Below, one piece after another: positions 12,121-23,759 of a DNA stretch of 64,000 nucleotides. The position numbers and the translations under genes were made by a program. Origin of the DNA: Alitta virens (taxonomy: Eukaryota; Annelida; Polychaeta; Phyllodocida; Nereididae); assembly GCA_932294295.1 (NCBI GenBank), contig OW028576.1, positions 29,848,747 through 29,912,746 on the forward strand. The letters are read 5' to 3'. The first letter of the stretch is position 1. Every line of letters begins with the position of its first letter. The notes beneath the pieces were generated by a model, which did no database searches, was not told the origin of the DNA, and worked only from the letters and a program-made list of their open reading frames with translations.

Positions 12121-12540
12121 AATTTTCATTACCGGCGTACACTCGGAATCAGCTAAATTCGCCACCCCTGATAATATATACAAGTAGTTTGTAGGCAGGT
12201 GTATTCTGTTACATTTTTGATTTTTGTGTTTCTATTGTTACTTTATTATACTAATTCTTGTAATCAATGTGCTCATCAGTTTGTGTTAAAAAAAGGAAGA
12301 AGTCAGTTGGCATCAGGAATGTCTTGGTGACCACCTCTGGCACGAATATGAGCCAAAGAAGTGCTTGAGACAATCCTGATTTATTCTTTGCGTCATTAAA
12401 TTTTTTTTATTTTCTCCTATTGATAGATGGCAGAGAATTCCTATTAAAACAAGGCAGACTATCTAAGCTTCGTTAACTTCTTTTCAGGAAGTCTATATGG
12501 TCAGTACTTGTTTGAACGGCACATCTTATTGGCTTGGGTA
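12121..12540 (-). pseudogene. Second P-like transposase fragment, copy A of a repeat pair
   Basis: The - strand reads RINQDCLKHFF near 12.38 kb, again the P/THAP9 C-terminal motif, but with frameshifts soon after. The surrounding 400 bases are a diverged copy of 18905-19380. Both include a block reading CAGGAAGTCTAT-TGGTCAGT, so they come from one element family distinct from the RLNQNAQ copy. Confidence 0.6.
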
Positions 12541-12625
12541 AGGAAAGACTGCTGCTGTTGTCCTTGATATATGCCCTATGTGATAATGCTGATTAGCAAA
12601 GTATTTTTAACCATCCTGTCCTCTA

Positions 12626-12751
12626 TTCGATTCCCGGTCGAGCCTAAGTTGGATGTCTGTTTCCTCCTTCCTCTCATTGCCATGGTCTCTGCCTGTCCTA
12701 ATTAGCCCAACTGGTGCAGAAATACAGGACGTAAAGCCCTAATCACACACG

Positions 12752-12840
<89 letters not shown>
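12626..12840 (+). repeat. 5'-truncated tRNA-Gly-like SINE ending in a (CA)n microsatellite
   Basis: The copy starts inside box B (TTCGATTCCCGGTCGAGCC) and runs to the GACGTAAAGCCCTAATCAC end. It is followed by about 80 bases of nearly pure CA (about 12755-12840). The 13-base duplication ATCCTGTCCTCTA lies at 12613-12625 and 12841-12853. The microsatellite is therefore inside the inserted unit and is the expanded SINE tail. Confidence 0.9.
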
Positions 12841-12842
<2 letters not shown>

Positions 12843-13750
12843 CCTGTCCTCTAAGCAATCCTGACCTTAATGACCCTTTAGTGGTTAACAAATTGTTAAT
12901 CCCAACCCATCTACATGTTTTTTTCAGAAATTTAAAGTGATCAGTGCAGGGTAGTGCAGTATGGTGGACCCAAATTCATGCCCATATTTGGCATCCATGA
13001 AATATGAAAATAATCACTATTTCTTGTTCTTACAAAATTTTTGGTAAACAATGAGAAAAATTTCAGCTCCTGATAAAAGAAAACATATGCATCCTTGCCT
13101 TGAAAATGATCACCGTCGTTTGTGTGTGACGTCATTCATTTAATTCAAGCATTTTTTTACGTCATGGGCCTGGCAACGAGGTTCGCTTAATATGGTCATA
13201 AATTTGGGTCAACTATACAGCACTTTTTTCATCAGTACTTACGTGGATGATACCACTCATTGGCTATTGTGATGAAAGCCTGCTGAGCACTGTTGAAACA
13301 GTCGAAAAACTTATTGAAGGTTTCTATAAATGCTGCAGTGTATTGTGCCTCAGGCAACTTCGACCAAAGATGACTTAGCTGCAGCAACAGAATGGCTCAT
13401 GAGCTAAAATAAAATTTGACCTATGATATTGTCGGATATAACCTGGGTTTAGGCTGGAATCGCATAGCTTCACCTAGTTTCGGGCTATAGCCCTGCGTAA
13501 TCTCTTCTTATATTGCCTAAGGAAATCGATTATTAGCGGTCTCTCTGTTGCACACTTCTAAGATTCTCCTTGGCTTAAAATCACGGGCACACCTGTTCAC
13601 TTTCATGTTTGTGTGTGTTCTAAGAGTTCTTAATTTATTTTAAGAGGGGAATAAGTCCTCCTAAAAATTAGGAGGTTTTTCGAAACATAAATCTGTAATT
13701 TTAATAGTTATGTAATTAGGAGAATAAATATTTAATTTAAATTTGTTGAA

Positions 13751-13941
13751 GGGGCGGGGCCCTAGCTCAGAGGTAGCGCTCTGGGATTCCAACCGCTGGG
13801 TCCTTGGTTCAATTCCCAGTCGAGCCTTAGTTGGATGGCTGTTTCCTCCTTCGTCTTATTGCCATGGTCCCTGCCTGTCCTAATTAGCCCAACTGGTGCA
13901 GAAATACAGGACGTAAAGCCCTAATCACACACACACACGCA
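13751..13941 (+). repeat. tRNA-Gly-like SINE, full length
   Basis: It has box A (TAGCTCAGAGG), a CTGGGATTCCAACC anticodon-arm region and box B (GGTTCAATTCC). The shared body with CCTAATTAGCCCAACTGG and a GACGTAAAGCCCTAATCACA(CA)n tail follow. A similar short repeat (TTGTTGAA) flanks both sides. Confidence 0.85.
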
Positions 13942-14013
13942 TAAAATTGTTGAAATGACTCCATCAAAGAAATAAATGATTCAATGGGATAACAAGGTCA
14001 GAATCTGACGACG

Positions 14014-14192
14014 AGGCGGGGGGCCTAGCTCAGAGGTAGCCTTTTGGGCTTCCAACCACTGGGTCCCGGGTTCAATTCCCGGTCTAGCCTAAGTTGGATG
14101 GCTGTTTCATCATTCATCTCATTCCATGGTCTCTGAAAGTCCTAATTAGCCCGTCAGGTGCAGAAATACAGGACATAAAGCCCTAATCACCC
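14014..14192 (+). repeat. tRNA-Gly-like SINE, full length
   Basis: This is the same family, with TAGCTCAGAGG box A, a CTTCCAACC anticodon loop, GGTTCAATTCC box B and a GACATAAAGCCCTAATC tail. It ends close to the 3' side of the P-like transposase remnant. The target duplication is not clear. Confidence 0.8.
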
Positions 14193-15104
14193 TTTAAAAA
14201 TAAGTATTTATCATTCATTATCTGGTTGTTCCTGAAGAGATATTGTCCGTAATTGCTTACAATTTTGACATGAAAGAATTGAAGGGAACTTTTTAATTAA
14301 ATATCCTGCAATATATCCAGTAGCATTAGTTTCAATTGAATCTGGAAACTCATCATTGGTAATATTTATTGGTTGGCAATATGGGTGATTAGCTGCAATT
14401 TTATCCACAGACTATTGCTTAATTATGAAAGTCCTCTGGTTTGAGTAGACAATTATCCCAATCAGCTTCACAATGACCTGAAGGCAGATTCAAATATAGA
14501 GGAATCGGGGTGATCATCATTACGGGGTTTTGCTCTGATTAAAGAAAATAAATTTTCCAAAGCATCCTGATTTAAACGATTTGTAAAAATATACTTTAAA
14601 TATATGCAAATTCAGCTGTTTTTAGTGCAAGTTTTAATTTTTCTCCACTCCATACCTTTAATTCACATAATGTATGTATGCCTGCTGCTACAGAATGGCT
14701 TAAGAATTTGGGCAGCTAGTTTAATAACACATAAATAACATCTTTTTAGATTTAAATGTTTCTGAGATATTTTAGGAATCATTCTGGATTGTCTTTTTGA
14801 ATCATAATCATATAGCTCTTCAATTACGGACCAAGATATTGGAGTATTGTCTAAAATAAAGTCTTTAGATTTAAGGTTATTGCGAATATTCTTTAAAGCA
14901 TGCAGGGGATCATAAAATACATTAATTTTGGCATGGTCAACTGAAAAATAAGGTTTTATTTGTTACCCCTAATTGTTTTATGACTGATTGATTATTGGTG
15001 CCCTGATCACATATTACCGCTACACATTTTAATCCTGTGGAATTTATTTGTCTAATAGCTTCAATGACTAATGTTATAGGAAAACCACATGAGTCACATA
15101 TGTT

Positions 15105-15620
15105 TTGACAGATCAGATGAGGTGCTGCGTAGCACCCTCCGAGTCTGCTCTGTCAAAACAGATCTGGGACAAGTGGGGTTTTCCTTTTATTCCCCAATTA
15201 ATTTCAGCCACGTGGACCTTAATTATTTTTTAAATCGGATGAAAATTGACGGGAGTTATTCAATTTGAATGGGAACCAGCTGAATGCAGCGTTGCCAACG
15301 TCATGAACTTCTATTTATTCCTGCTACATTTTCGGAAATAACTCCGCTAATTCTTGTCTGATTTTCAAAATTTAAACTTTGTTGTGTAGCTAAGTTCATA
15401 AATACTAGAATGTGTGGTTAATCTATCAGACAAACTGTAGTTGCCTGGGTGATTTTTCGGCGGCAAGCATTTCGTCCTTATTTGGAAATAGCAATGTCTT
15501 CCGAGTTTCCTCGTTTGGGCATTTCATGAACGTCATTCCGTGTGGTATGAAATGCAGATCACCCAGCCCATCTCACCCGGTATTTCAAGTGATAAATCTG
15601 CAATTGGGGAATAATTTAAG
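15105..15620. mobile_element. Insertion inside the P-like transposase core
   Basis: Transposase coding (- strand) stops matching the family near 15625 and resumes near 15100. The intervening ~0.5 kb has inner inverted motifs TTCCCCAATT (about 15195) and AATTGGGGAA (about 15603). A TTTTGACAGA/TCTGTCAAAA inverted pair lies at about 15100-15160. Exact borders and family are not resolved. Confidence 0.4.
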
Positions 15621-17180
15621 TTTATCGGATTTGATTGTACCATGTTAGAAGAAATATCCAAATGTTTGTTTCCATTTACGAGTGATACACCTAATCATAC
15701 ATACTGAAGCATGACTATATATATATAAATCATTTATTTCATTCACAAGTGTACATGGAAATATAGCTACCCCTGAACCTCTGGAAGTACCATAGTCTTC
15801 TAAACCTATTATCCTGTCTTTGTTTTTATCAAAATGGATGGCCTCTTTCAAAGACATTTCATCCATTAAAAGTGCCCGAAGTCAATCTTTTTCAGGCATG
15901 GATTTAATTTTTGTGTGGTGGAGCCTTTAGAGTGATTTAATGGAAGCCTGGGCTGAAAGAAAGGGATTGTAACATCTTTTGAAGGGTTCTGACACTAGGC
16001 ATTTCAATAATTTTTTTAAGTAATTTGAATGCCTTAGGACTTGAAGAGTACAGACTGAGGAACAGTGAATTTTCTTTTATTGTATATCTAAATTCAAATT
16101 TTGAATTTCCCAGCAAGTTTAATCTGGGTAGCAAAAAATTCAAGTCTCAACATCAATTATCTGTTTGAGAATGTCTAAACATTTTGATTTTATGTTAACT
16201 TAATTTTTGCTATTACCGTTTCGATTCAAATTCTCAAGTTTTTTAACTTTCTGATAAATTGTCTTTGTTTCTTTCATTTCCAAGGTTTGATTTCAATAGT
16301 CTTTTTTTGCCATGATTAATTCGTTGGCCGTGCGTCTCTGTTTTAAAGTGTCAGCTGAGGCTAAATAAAGCTGAATGATTTTTGCCTATTCGGTAAAATA
16401 ACTCGTTTGAAACTGCTCTTTTTATAACATAAGAAACTTAGTACAGTTATACAGTCGCACAAAAAATTATTCAGATTTTTATTTTTAGAATTTCATTTAA
16501 ATTTATGCTCTTGAATTTTAAGGTAGTATTGCATTCTGTGGCTGTGATTTTTTTGTTTGTATTTTGGCAATGTAGTTTACATTGTGAAAAGTCAGAAGTG
16601 TCTGATTGATTTTTGGCGTGCACTATGGGCGAAGGCGTTATGGGAATGTCAGGTTCCTTATTTAACCCAAAAATAAACTTGCTAATTGAAATCAGCAAAA
16701 CTGAAAAAAATAAAAAAGAAGGCATAGGATATAGCCAGCTAGAGGACCTATGTTGTAAAACAAAGCACAAATGTTCAAAAACAAGGTTGTCACTTCAATC
16801 CAAGCACAGACAACTTAACCCAACAGACAATCAAGTCTACAACTGAAATCATGAAAACCTGCGTAGACCTATTAAAACATTAACATATGACAGATACATG
16901 TATAATTATACATGGATGTGATTGACAGCTTGGGTTCAATGAACTTCTGACAGTTACAAGCCTCTGAAAATTTGCAACTTTGAAACGTGTAGGAATATAG
17001 TGAGTCACTCGAGAACACTGAGCACACAAGGGCAATTGATTAGTTAAAATAAATATGAGCTCTTGAATTAAATTGTTCTTCTGTATAGACCCATTGTACC
17101 TGTGACTCCAGGTGTTATTTCAAATTTATGAACAATGCTTTAACCTACATGTTCACGTGTATATGTTACAGCCAAGGGAA

Positions 17181-17363
17181 GGGCGAGGGCCTAGCTCAGA
17201 GGTAGCGCTCTGGGCTTCCAACCGCTGGGTCCCGGGTTCGATTCCCGGTCGAGCCTAAGTTGGATGGTTGTTTCATCCATCATCTCATTGCCATGGTCTC
17301 TGCCTGTCCTAATTAGCCCAACTGGTGCAGAAATACAGAACGTAAAGCCTTAATCACACACAC
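17181..17363 (+). repeat. tRNA-Gly-like SINE inside the P-like element
   Basis: This is a full-length copy with box A, CTTCCAACC loop, box B (GGTTCGATTCC) and a (CA)n tail. It is bounded by the 13-base duplication ACAGCCAAGGGAA (17168-17180 and 17364-17376). It is younger than the transposon it sits in. Confidence 0.92.
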
Positions 17364-18904
17364 ACAGCCAAGGGAAATATATTTCAGAATAAAATCAATG
17401 TAGACCGCATAATATTTCAAAAACTGCATGGTCACCTGTGTGATATATATCGCATAAGACATGTTTATTTTACCACATATTTGTAACAATCAAGTAAATT
17501 GAATTATTTAATTGTTTCAATATGAACCTTACTCTGATTCATCATGTTGCATGGCTAGATCTTGCTGTACTTCGAATTCCATTCCAGGTGCTGACTGCAC
17601 TTGCAGGCTGGGTGCTGGCATTGCCCTTTTTGTCAGTCCAATTTACTAAAATGGAAATAAATATTTCAAAAATTTGAGTTCTGATCAGTTCCTAACTGAC
17701 CTGATAAATGAATTGATCATAATGCTTTACAAATTGGTGAATGAAATCTTTGGCTTAATGAAAACTGATTAATATAATTAAACAAATAATTTAAATTTCA
17801 TCATAATCATTAAATGTCATAATCTTGAAACTTTGAAAAATATATGACAATTCATTCTTTAAAAATAACTTATGGGTCAGTTGGGTTCATCCGGTCTGTC
17901 TTAGTAAAGTGATTGTCACATACTCTTAATCCCATTAATTTATTTTTTGGCACACTCCTTAGGTTTTTTATCACATTGAGCCATTGTTCAATCCTAAAAT
18001 GGGGGGGGGGGGGGAAATCATATTCAATTCTAATACACTGAAATTTAAAAAAGTCATTCAATAGTTTATATATCATTTTTATTGTTTCCACAGAAACAGC
18101 ATTTTGTTTTGGACATTTTTCCTTTCTTTCCCTCCTTTTTTTCTTCTTTTTTATTTTTCTTTATTTCAGCTTTTTTCCCTGATTTTCTTTAACTTTGCAA
18201 ATTTCCTGCAGGTGAACTGCAGCTCCTCAGGTCAGATATATTTGTAATGGCAGTTACATTGTGGCAAAAGACAATGGTTGCTATGGGTGATGCAGGTGTT
18301 CTATGAACATTTTTTGTTTGTTGGTAAAAGTTATTTCTATTTACAGTATAATAGTGGTTTTGTAATAAGGAAACTACAACACAACTGTCATGTAATAAAA
18401 CAGATTTTATAATTAAAATTTTTATTTTTATTGTTATGAAAGAAACTTTCTAGGAATTAGCCACCTGTCTGATAGCCAGATGGCCACTCGTGAGTTTCTC
18501 CACCAGACAGCTCACTCCTTGGTTTCATTGCCCTGATCCACCACTGTGGTTGGGTTTTATTATATTACTCGAACACAAGGCACACCAACTTCGTTTTGTC
18601 AGATTGTTTTATTCTACACACTAGTACACTGTGTTACACAAGATTAGGTATGTTGTTATAATGTAACCGTTCAGTTTATAAAAAAAAGTCATAAAAACTT
18701 TATTTTAGTTCGCGGCCACCTGCTGGGTGGCTTTTGATTTCCCGTGTCCCAAAACATGCCTCAGGACATTTTTATTTGCAGAAAATTGAGGAATTTTAAA
18801 ATAAATGTGGTCGGAATTTTCATCAACTAGGACTAATATAATTATATATTTATATATATGTAATTATTCATGTATAATTATATATTTATATATATGTAAT
18901 TTTT

Positions 18905-19380
18905 ATTAGCGGGGTACTCGCTGAATCAGCTAAATTTGCCAGTTACAGTTACAGCCAATAGGTTGCTACAGCTGACTAGTGTCGACCATATTTTATGAAA
19001 CTAAGTGTATATATATTCTACAACATTGTTGATTTTGGTGTTTCTATTGTTATTTTATAATAATTATTCTTGTAATCAATGTACTCTTCTTAGTTTTGGT
19101 AATAAAAAAAGAAGTCGGTCGGCATAAGGATTGCCTTGATGAGCACCTCTGGCACGGATATGAGCTAAAGAAGTGCTTGAGACAATCCTGATTGATTCTT
19201 CTTGTCATGAAAAATTTTAATTTTGAGGTGGGGCCAAAGTCATTCCAGAATTGCAAATAGTCATTGATATTCTTCTGCAAGTCGTTGATACATGACAGAA
19301 AATTACTATTAAAACAAGATAAACTAGCCATTTTTTATTCTTTTCAGGAAGTCTATCTGGTCAGTACTTGCTTGAATGGC
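18905..19380 (-). pseudogene. P-like transposase fragment, copy B of a repeat pair
   Basis: The - strand encodes SKLKFFMTRRINQDCLKHFF (near 19.2 kb), the C-terminal P/THAP9 motif. In a shifted frame it continues as AHIRARGAHQGNPYADRL, which fits the family after the motif. The region aligns along its length with 12121-12540. Frameshifts show decay. Confidence 0.6.
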
Positions 19381-19445
19381 CCACATTTAACACATCAGTT
19401 ATCACGTCAACACATATCTACATACCTGAAAAATGCAATATATAT

Positions 19446-19645
19446 AATTTTAATGGGGGACTTTCCGGTCAACAGGGGGAGCTATATGCCAGTCCTAAGC
19501 TCTCTGGTTCCCTGAGTGAAGAAACACTCAGGTTGGGTCTGGCGAATTCTGTGATCTGATTGGTTGATATCTAGCATCCACATATGGTCGTGGGGACTGG
19601 CATGGAGCTCCCACTGTTGACTGAAAAGTCCCCCATTATAAAGTT
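19446..19645. mobile_element. Foldback MITE, about 200 bp
   Basis: Arms of about 50 bases, each with an AATGGGGGACTTT block, a GTCAACAG block and ATGCCAGTCC, face each other across a spacer of about 90 bases. The arms differ at several positions. No coding capacity is present. Confidence 0.75.
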
Positions 19646-19734
19646 GTAAATTGTTAGCATTCCAATTTGTTTACTTGCTCATGACGCAGTGTCGCAGTAG
19701 CACTTGCAGGGATTTTAGAGATCACCTTTTCTAT

Positions 19735-19980
19735 TGTTCTGTTGCGGGATATAACCAACAAAAATGTTAGTTAACTCCCGCCTGAGTGCAAACTGAACTG
19801 TTATGCGTAATAAAGGCATTAAAAACAAAACAAACAATCAAAATATTAAATATGTCTAACGGAGTATAAGTTAGTTATATCCCTCATAGTCGGGAGTTAT
19901 AGCCCTCCGCCTTCGGTTTCAGGATGTAACCAACAAAAATGTTTGTTAACTCCCTCCTGTTTTGGGATATAACTAATACT
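19735..19980 (+). repeat. Dispersed GGGATATAAC repeat, copy 1
   Basis: The ~245-bp unit contains several GGGATATAACYAAC / GTTAGTTATATCCC motifs in both orientations, spaced by GCCTTCGG-like and ACTCCCGCCTGAG blocks. An inverted copy lies at 49012-49245, with the same internal order. Partial copies of the end motif begin the repeat pair at 20.8 and 23.77 kb. Confidence 0.7.
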
Positions 19981-20276
19981 AACATTATTTATATGTACAT
20001 AACAATAGTTTATAAGTTTATTAAGACTAGGTTAAGATTATATCACCATGATGCACGGCAAATAATATATTGCTAAAATGACGGAGATTATATTTTCACC
20101 GATGGTGCTGCAGTGAAGTGACAGGTGCTCCACCATGCAAGCATTTAATAACCCTAAAAATTCTTTTTAAAGCTGTTAAATGTGTTAATCAGCACATATA
20201 TTGTATCTTTATTTAATTAAGGTAGTTATATACTAGAACTGAAATAAAACAAGTCTCGGTTCTTCTTAAAAAACAT

Positions 20277-20462
20277 TGGGCGGGGGCCTAGCTCAGAGGT
20301 AGCGCTCTGGGCTTCTAACCGCTGGGTCCCGGGTTCGATTCCCGGTCGAGCCTTAGTTAGATGGCTGTTTCATCCTTCGTCTCATTGCCATGGTCTCTGC
20401 CTGTCCTAATTAGCCCAACTGGTGCAGAAATACAGGACGTAAAGCCCAAAACACCCACCCAC
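20277..20462 (+). repeat. tRNA-Gly-like SINE, full length
   Basis: Box A, CTTCTAACC loop, GGTTCGATTCC box B and the family body are present. The 13-base duplication TCTTAAAAAACAT flanks it (20264-20276 and 20463-20475). Confidence 0.9.
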
Positions 20463-20725
20463 TCTTAAAAAACATCCGTCAACTTTATTTTATCTTATTG
20501 CATGTTAGACGAATTGTGTGTGGACGATTTGTATGTTGCAATTTTTCACTGCTGGTCAAAAGATTGGTAATTTATTGCTCAACACTTAAAGCTGTATCAA
20601 TGCGCAACTTAATTAATGTTGGCAAAATTTCCATATATTGTGAAACTGCAATACATGTGCTTCAGTCATTATTGACATTGCATACAAATGTTAAGCAGCA
20701 CAATATCTTGGGATTTTGATGAAGC

Positions 20726-20815
20726 TGGGCTTAGCTAAATCACAATGGTAGCATGCTGGGATGCCAACCATTGGCTCATGGGTTCAAATCCTGATCATCT
20801 TAGGAAGGTTTCTTC
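20726..20815 (+). repeat. tRNA-like SINE head, degenerate
   Basis: A box A-like TTAGCTAAATCACAATGG and a box B-like GGGTTCAAATCC are about 50 bases apart. The arms pair poorly, so this is a decayed tRNA-derived head and not a tRNA gene. Confidence 0.45.
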
Positions 20816-20985
20816 GTTAGTTAACTCCTGACTATGAGGGATATAACTAATATACTTAATTTTCATTTGTAAACATTTATCTTCATTAATGTGTGAGCTG
20901 CAGTTGAAAGTCATTATCATGTGATGATTTAAGATCTTGTACTATAGCATGACTTATATAACTGTGATATTATTCAAAGGCGGCA
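20813..20985 (+). repeat. Direct repeat pair flanking the Polinton fragment, copy 1
   Basis: About 165 bases from CTGACTATGAGGGATATAAC to ACTGTGATATTATT are repeated almost identically at 23760-23935. The low divergence marks one of the younger duplications in the window. Confidence 0.8.
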
Positions 20986-21720
20986 GCAGTAGCTGCCGAC
21001 TCTGGATGCATCTGTCATCGGAAGCCAGCATGCGAAGGCATTGTATCCGCTTTTACAACTAGGTCGGCGGCAAATTTGAAAACGTATGTTAAGTCAATGA
21101 GCACGAAAACACCCTGCATGCGTGACGCGATTCAGGCCAGAGAAATGACTCTACACACTTGCCGTTTCGTCAGCTGCCACACAACTTTTTTCTTCAGAGC
21201 TGTATACTTTTTAGTAGCATTTCGTCGAGTAGAAGTTGGTGCAAATCGCCGGTGAAAAGATGCATTTTTCACGCTGTGCCTCTCCGATGAACAAGATGGC
21301 GAACTCCAACGGAAATGACTGAAGTTTGTTGTATGGCTTCGTGCATGTTCGGGCAAAAGGCCTTTAGCGGGGAATTCTTGCAGTGTCTTAGCGTTGATTA
21401 GTCGTTCAATTTTGAAAAACCCACCCGGGGCCTCTTCCCTTATTTTAATCAATTCGCGCATGCGCAGTGACGTGTCTAAGACGGCTATGTGTAGGTCAAC
21501 GCTCACGTTGGTGCTAAAGGTATGTTTTCAGTAGAATTTTGCAGTTTTGACAGTGTCTGCACCCCAGTTTCTCTTCAGAAATTAATTCAATGATGTATTG
21601 GCTTTCATTTAATGTATAGCTTGTGAAGATTGATCAACTCTTGACGAAGTTATGCGGTTTGGTCGTCGTGGGAAATTAGCGTGTGCAACGAAGCGGAACG
21701 ATCGCGAATTGGCCCACGTT
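20985..21720. promoter_or_regulatory. CpG-rich promoter-like segment
   Basis: This stretch is clearly richer in G+C and CpG than its surroundings. It holds an NRF1-like palindrome (TGCGCATGCGC at about 21456), a YY1-like ACAAGATGGCGAAC (about 21293) and a CRE-like TGACGTG. A consensus donor (CTAAAG then GTATGT) follows at 21519/21520 on the + strand, so a noncoding first exon on + is possible. A 124-residue - strand frame (21132-21506) matches no family I know and may be chance in GC-rich DNA. No downstream exon could be tied to it. Confidence 0.45.
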
Positions 21721-23002
21721 TGTTGCCTTGCTCAATGGCAATTAGTGACCTGATTTATTGAAACTGTCAATCCACCAAAAACTGAATTGCCATAAGATAA
21801 CTATTGGTTCAATAGCAATTGAGACAGTTCATGCCAGTATTCTTTGAGCTGTCGAGAATTGCAATTACCAGTCACAGGCCACCAAAAATCACTAAAGAGT
21901 GTTAAATTAGAAAACTTGTCTTTGATATGGAACTACTTGATATGAATTCAGTATCAGTTCAGTTATATATAATACCTAAACCTAAATGAGCCAGATGTAC
22001 TAATAGGCCTTATGCTACATATAATAAAGTTATGAATGCATGTCCCTTTAAAAAAAAAACTGATTTTTATCATTGGTCTGTTGTCACTTCTGATTGATGC
22101 AGTGTCCGTGTTAAAATTGAATGTTACATCACTTAATTTCTGAGTTAATATGTTCCTGTGGTCCTGATAATTAACATACCAATGACAATATGAATGCTAC
22201 ATAGAAATTGTACCATTTGTATTTTCATTTTACACGTTAACACATAGCAGTTCATATCTTATGTGTTTATTCGGTCCAGCAAAAACTCTTTCAGTCCGGC
22301 CAGAGCTACCACTTTGCAGGGCCGAATGTCCGCCAAATTCAACTGGATCTTCAGGAAGACTGCTCTAATTACTAATAATCTGCCAGTCAACATGTATACA
22401 ACAGTCCTCTAGCCGCCTTTGTTGCACATCTTATGTGCTCTAGTTTTACCTCAAATGCAAAATTTTGAAAAAAAGGTAGGCCCTTGAACAACTTGGAAAC
22501 AGTAGTAGTTTGCAGTAGTTCATTCGCCAACGACCTAATTATGACTGGCGTGACGTGACGTCATAATTGGATGATGTCATGATATATCTAGGTTATGGTG
22601 TTTATTAGGTCAGTTTGTCTAGGTCAGCCTGTCTAGATCAACGGTTGTGCTATGCATGATGTTATTACGAAAAAGCAGCAAAAAAACTCAACTGTCAAAA
22701 TTCTTAGTGTTACAAAGAGTATCATTGCAATAAATTGTTTTGTTTTTCCTGAAAAATCATATTCCTGCAGGTTTTCTTAATTGCTTAAAACTGAATTTTG
22801 TCTCCTCAATGATTCATGATTCTGTACAGGATATTCACATGCTATGGCTGAAAGAGCATTTTTCCACTTTTTAGTATGAGCTTTTCACATATTTCTATTT
22901 CTAAATAATTCTTTGAAAATGTTTCCATCTGTTCAAAATTTTATCATATATCCATGATATTTACACTTATATTTTATAGGAAAAATACATTCTATGGTAG
23001 GA

Positions 23003-23437
23003 TTACAGGGGCGGGGACAATCCCCCCGGGGAAGAGCCTTGGGTCATCTCTCCCCTCATGTTCACAGTTTTTCTGTTGACACATTTTCTACACGTTGCAC
23101 ACATTTGCTCAGGCTTGCAATGAGGAAATCCTTGTCTGGGTTTATTTTCATAACCTCTGTCACACATCATGACTGTGTCTTGCGATGTTTCAAAGTCAAA
23201 AGTAAACATTCTGTAATGACATAGATGCTCACCTGTTACATAATTCTTACAGCATCTGCAGAAATATTCGTGAAACTTATGACTAGCAACATCCCTTTTA
23301 ATTCTGTCAAGAATTTTTGAGCAGTTAAGACACCTGTAAAGACTTTGACAGATCGATGGGTGATCCTCCCCTCTTTTACCCCCACCCCTGTACACCTGCA
23401 CCTTCTTGTGCAGCTCATAACACTCTTGAGTTCCCAC
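23003..23437 (-). pseudogene. Polinton/Maverick-type DNA polymerase B fragment
   Basis: The 144-residue frame has two C-x2-C pairs (CLNCS, CRCC) and a HEYFCRCCKNYVTGEHLCHYR block. It then has FTFDFETSQD, which is the ExoI motif (D-x-E) of family B polymerases, then HCKPEQMCATCRKC. This order is that of the protein-primed polymerase of Polinton transposons and related adintovirus-like elements. Only the region around the start of the proofreading exonuclease is present. The palm domain is missing and no integrase or capsid gene is seen nearby, so this is a stranded remnant. Confidence 0.7.
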
Positions 23438-23759
23438 AAGTCATATTACAGTCATCACACACGTGTCAACACAATATGTGTACATGGTCTGCTCTCTTTG
23501 GAATATTTGGTGTGTTCTGAAAAGAACACGGGTGATGGTTGATGAGACGAGATAAGAAAATCATTGTGAACACGATGGAGAAAAAAATTAGAAGACTTGA
23601 TGAAAGGTGTGAGGACGATGAATGATGAGATGTTGCGATGGATGAGATGATGGTTGAGATGGAGGTGGTTGTCACGGTGGTAGTAGGAGGTGGAGGGGTG
23701 TGAGTCGTCGCAAATGGTGATGCTCATGATACTTCGCAGAACGGTGGGCCATCAGTATC

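Larger units (their letters stand above)
14211..18116 (-). pseudogene. P-element/THAP9-like transposase, decayed and interrupted
   Basis: Reading from 18116 down, an ATG begins an MSKTKCCFC start and a THAP zinc finger follows (W in RIEQWLNV, then CDNHF; 17870-18091). A coiled-coil-like stretch lies at 16.2-16.4 kb. A FRYTIKENSLFLSLYSSSPKA block at 15937-16143 matches the family region before the RNase H-like domain. LMDEMSLKEAIHFD (15866) and CVAVICDQGTNNQ (about 15.03 kb) are the catalytic-core blocks. NRLNQDALENLFSLIRA (about 14.57 kb) and NATGYIAGYLIKKF with a C-x2-C pair (14211-14408) form the C-terminus. Frameshifts and stops separate the blocks. A SINE (17181-17363) and another insertion (about 15105-15620) split it. 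P transposases excise and insert DNA with GTP as cofactor. This copy cannot be functional. Confidence 0.85.

Noticed and set aside
21132..21506. 124-residue - strand protein as a gene
   Set aside because: It falls in the CpG-rich block, has no recognisable domain and no good downstream splice donor. A promoter explanation is simpler.
23455..23727. His/Ser-rich - strand frames near the polymerase fragment
   Set aside because: Low-complexity ATGA/GATG repeats produce them. No domain and no splice signals.
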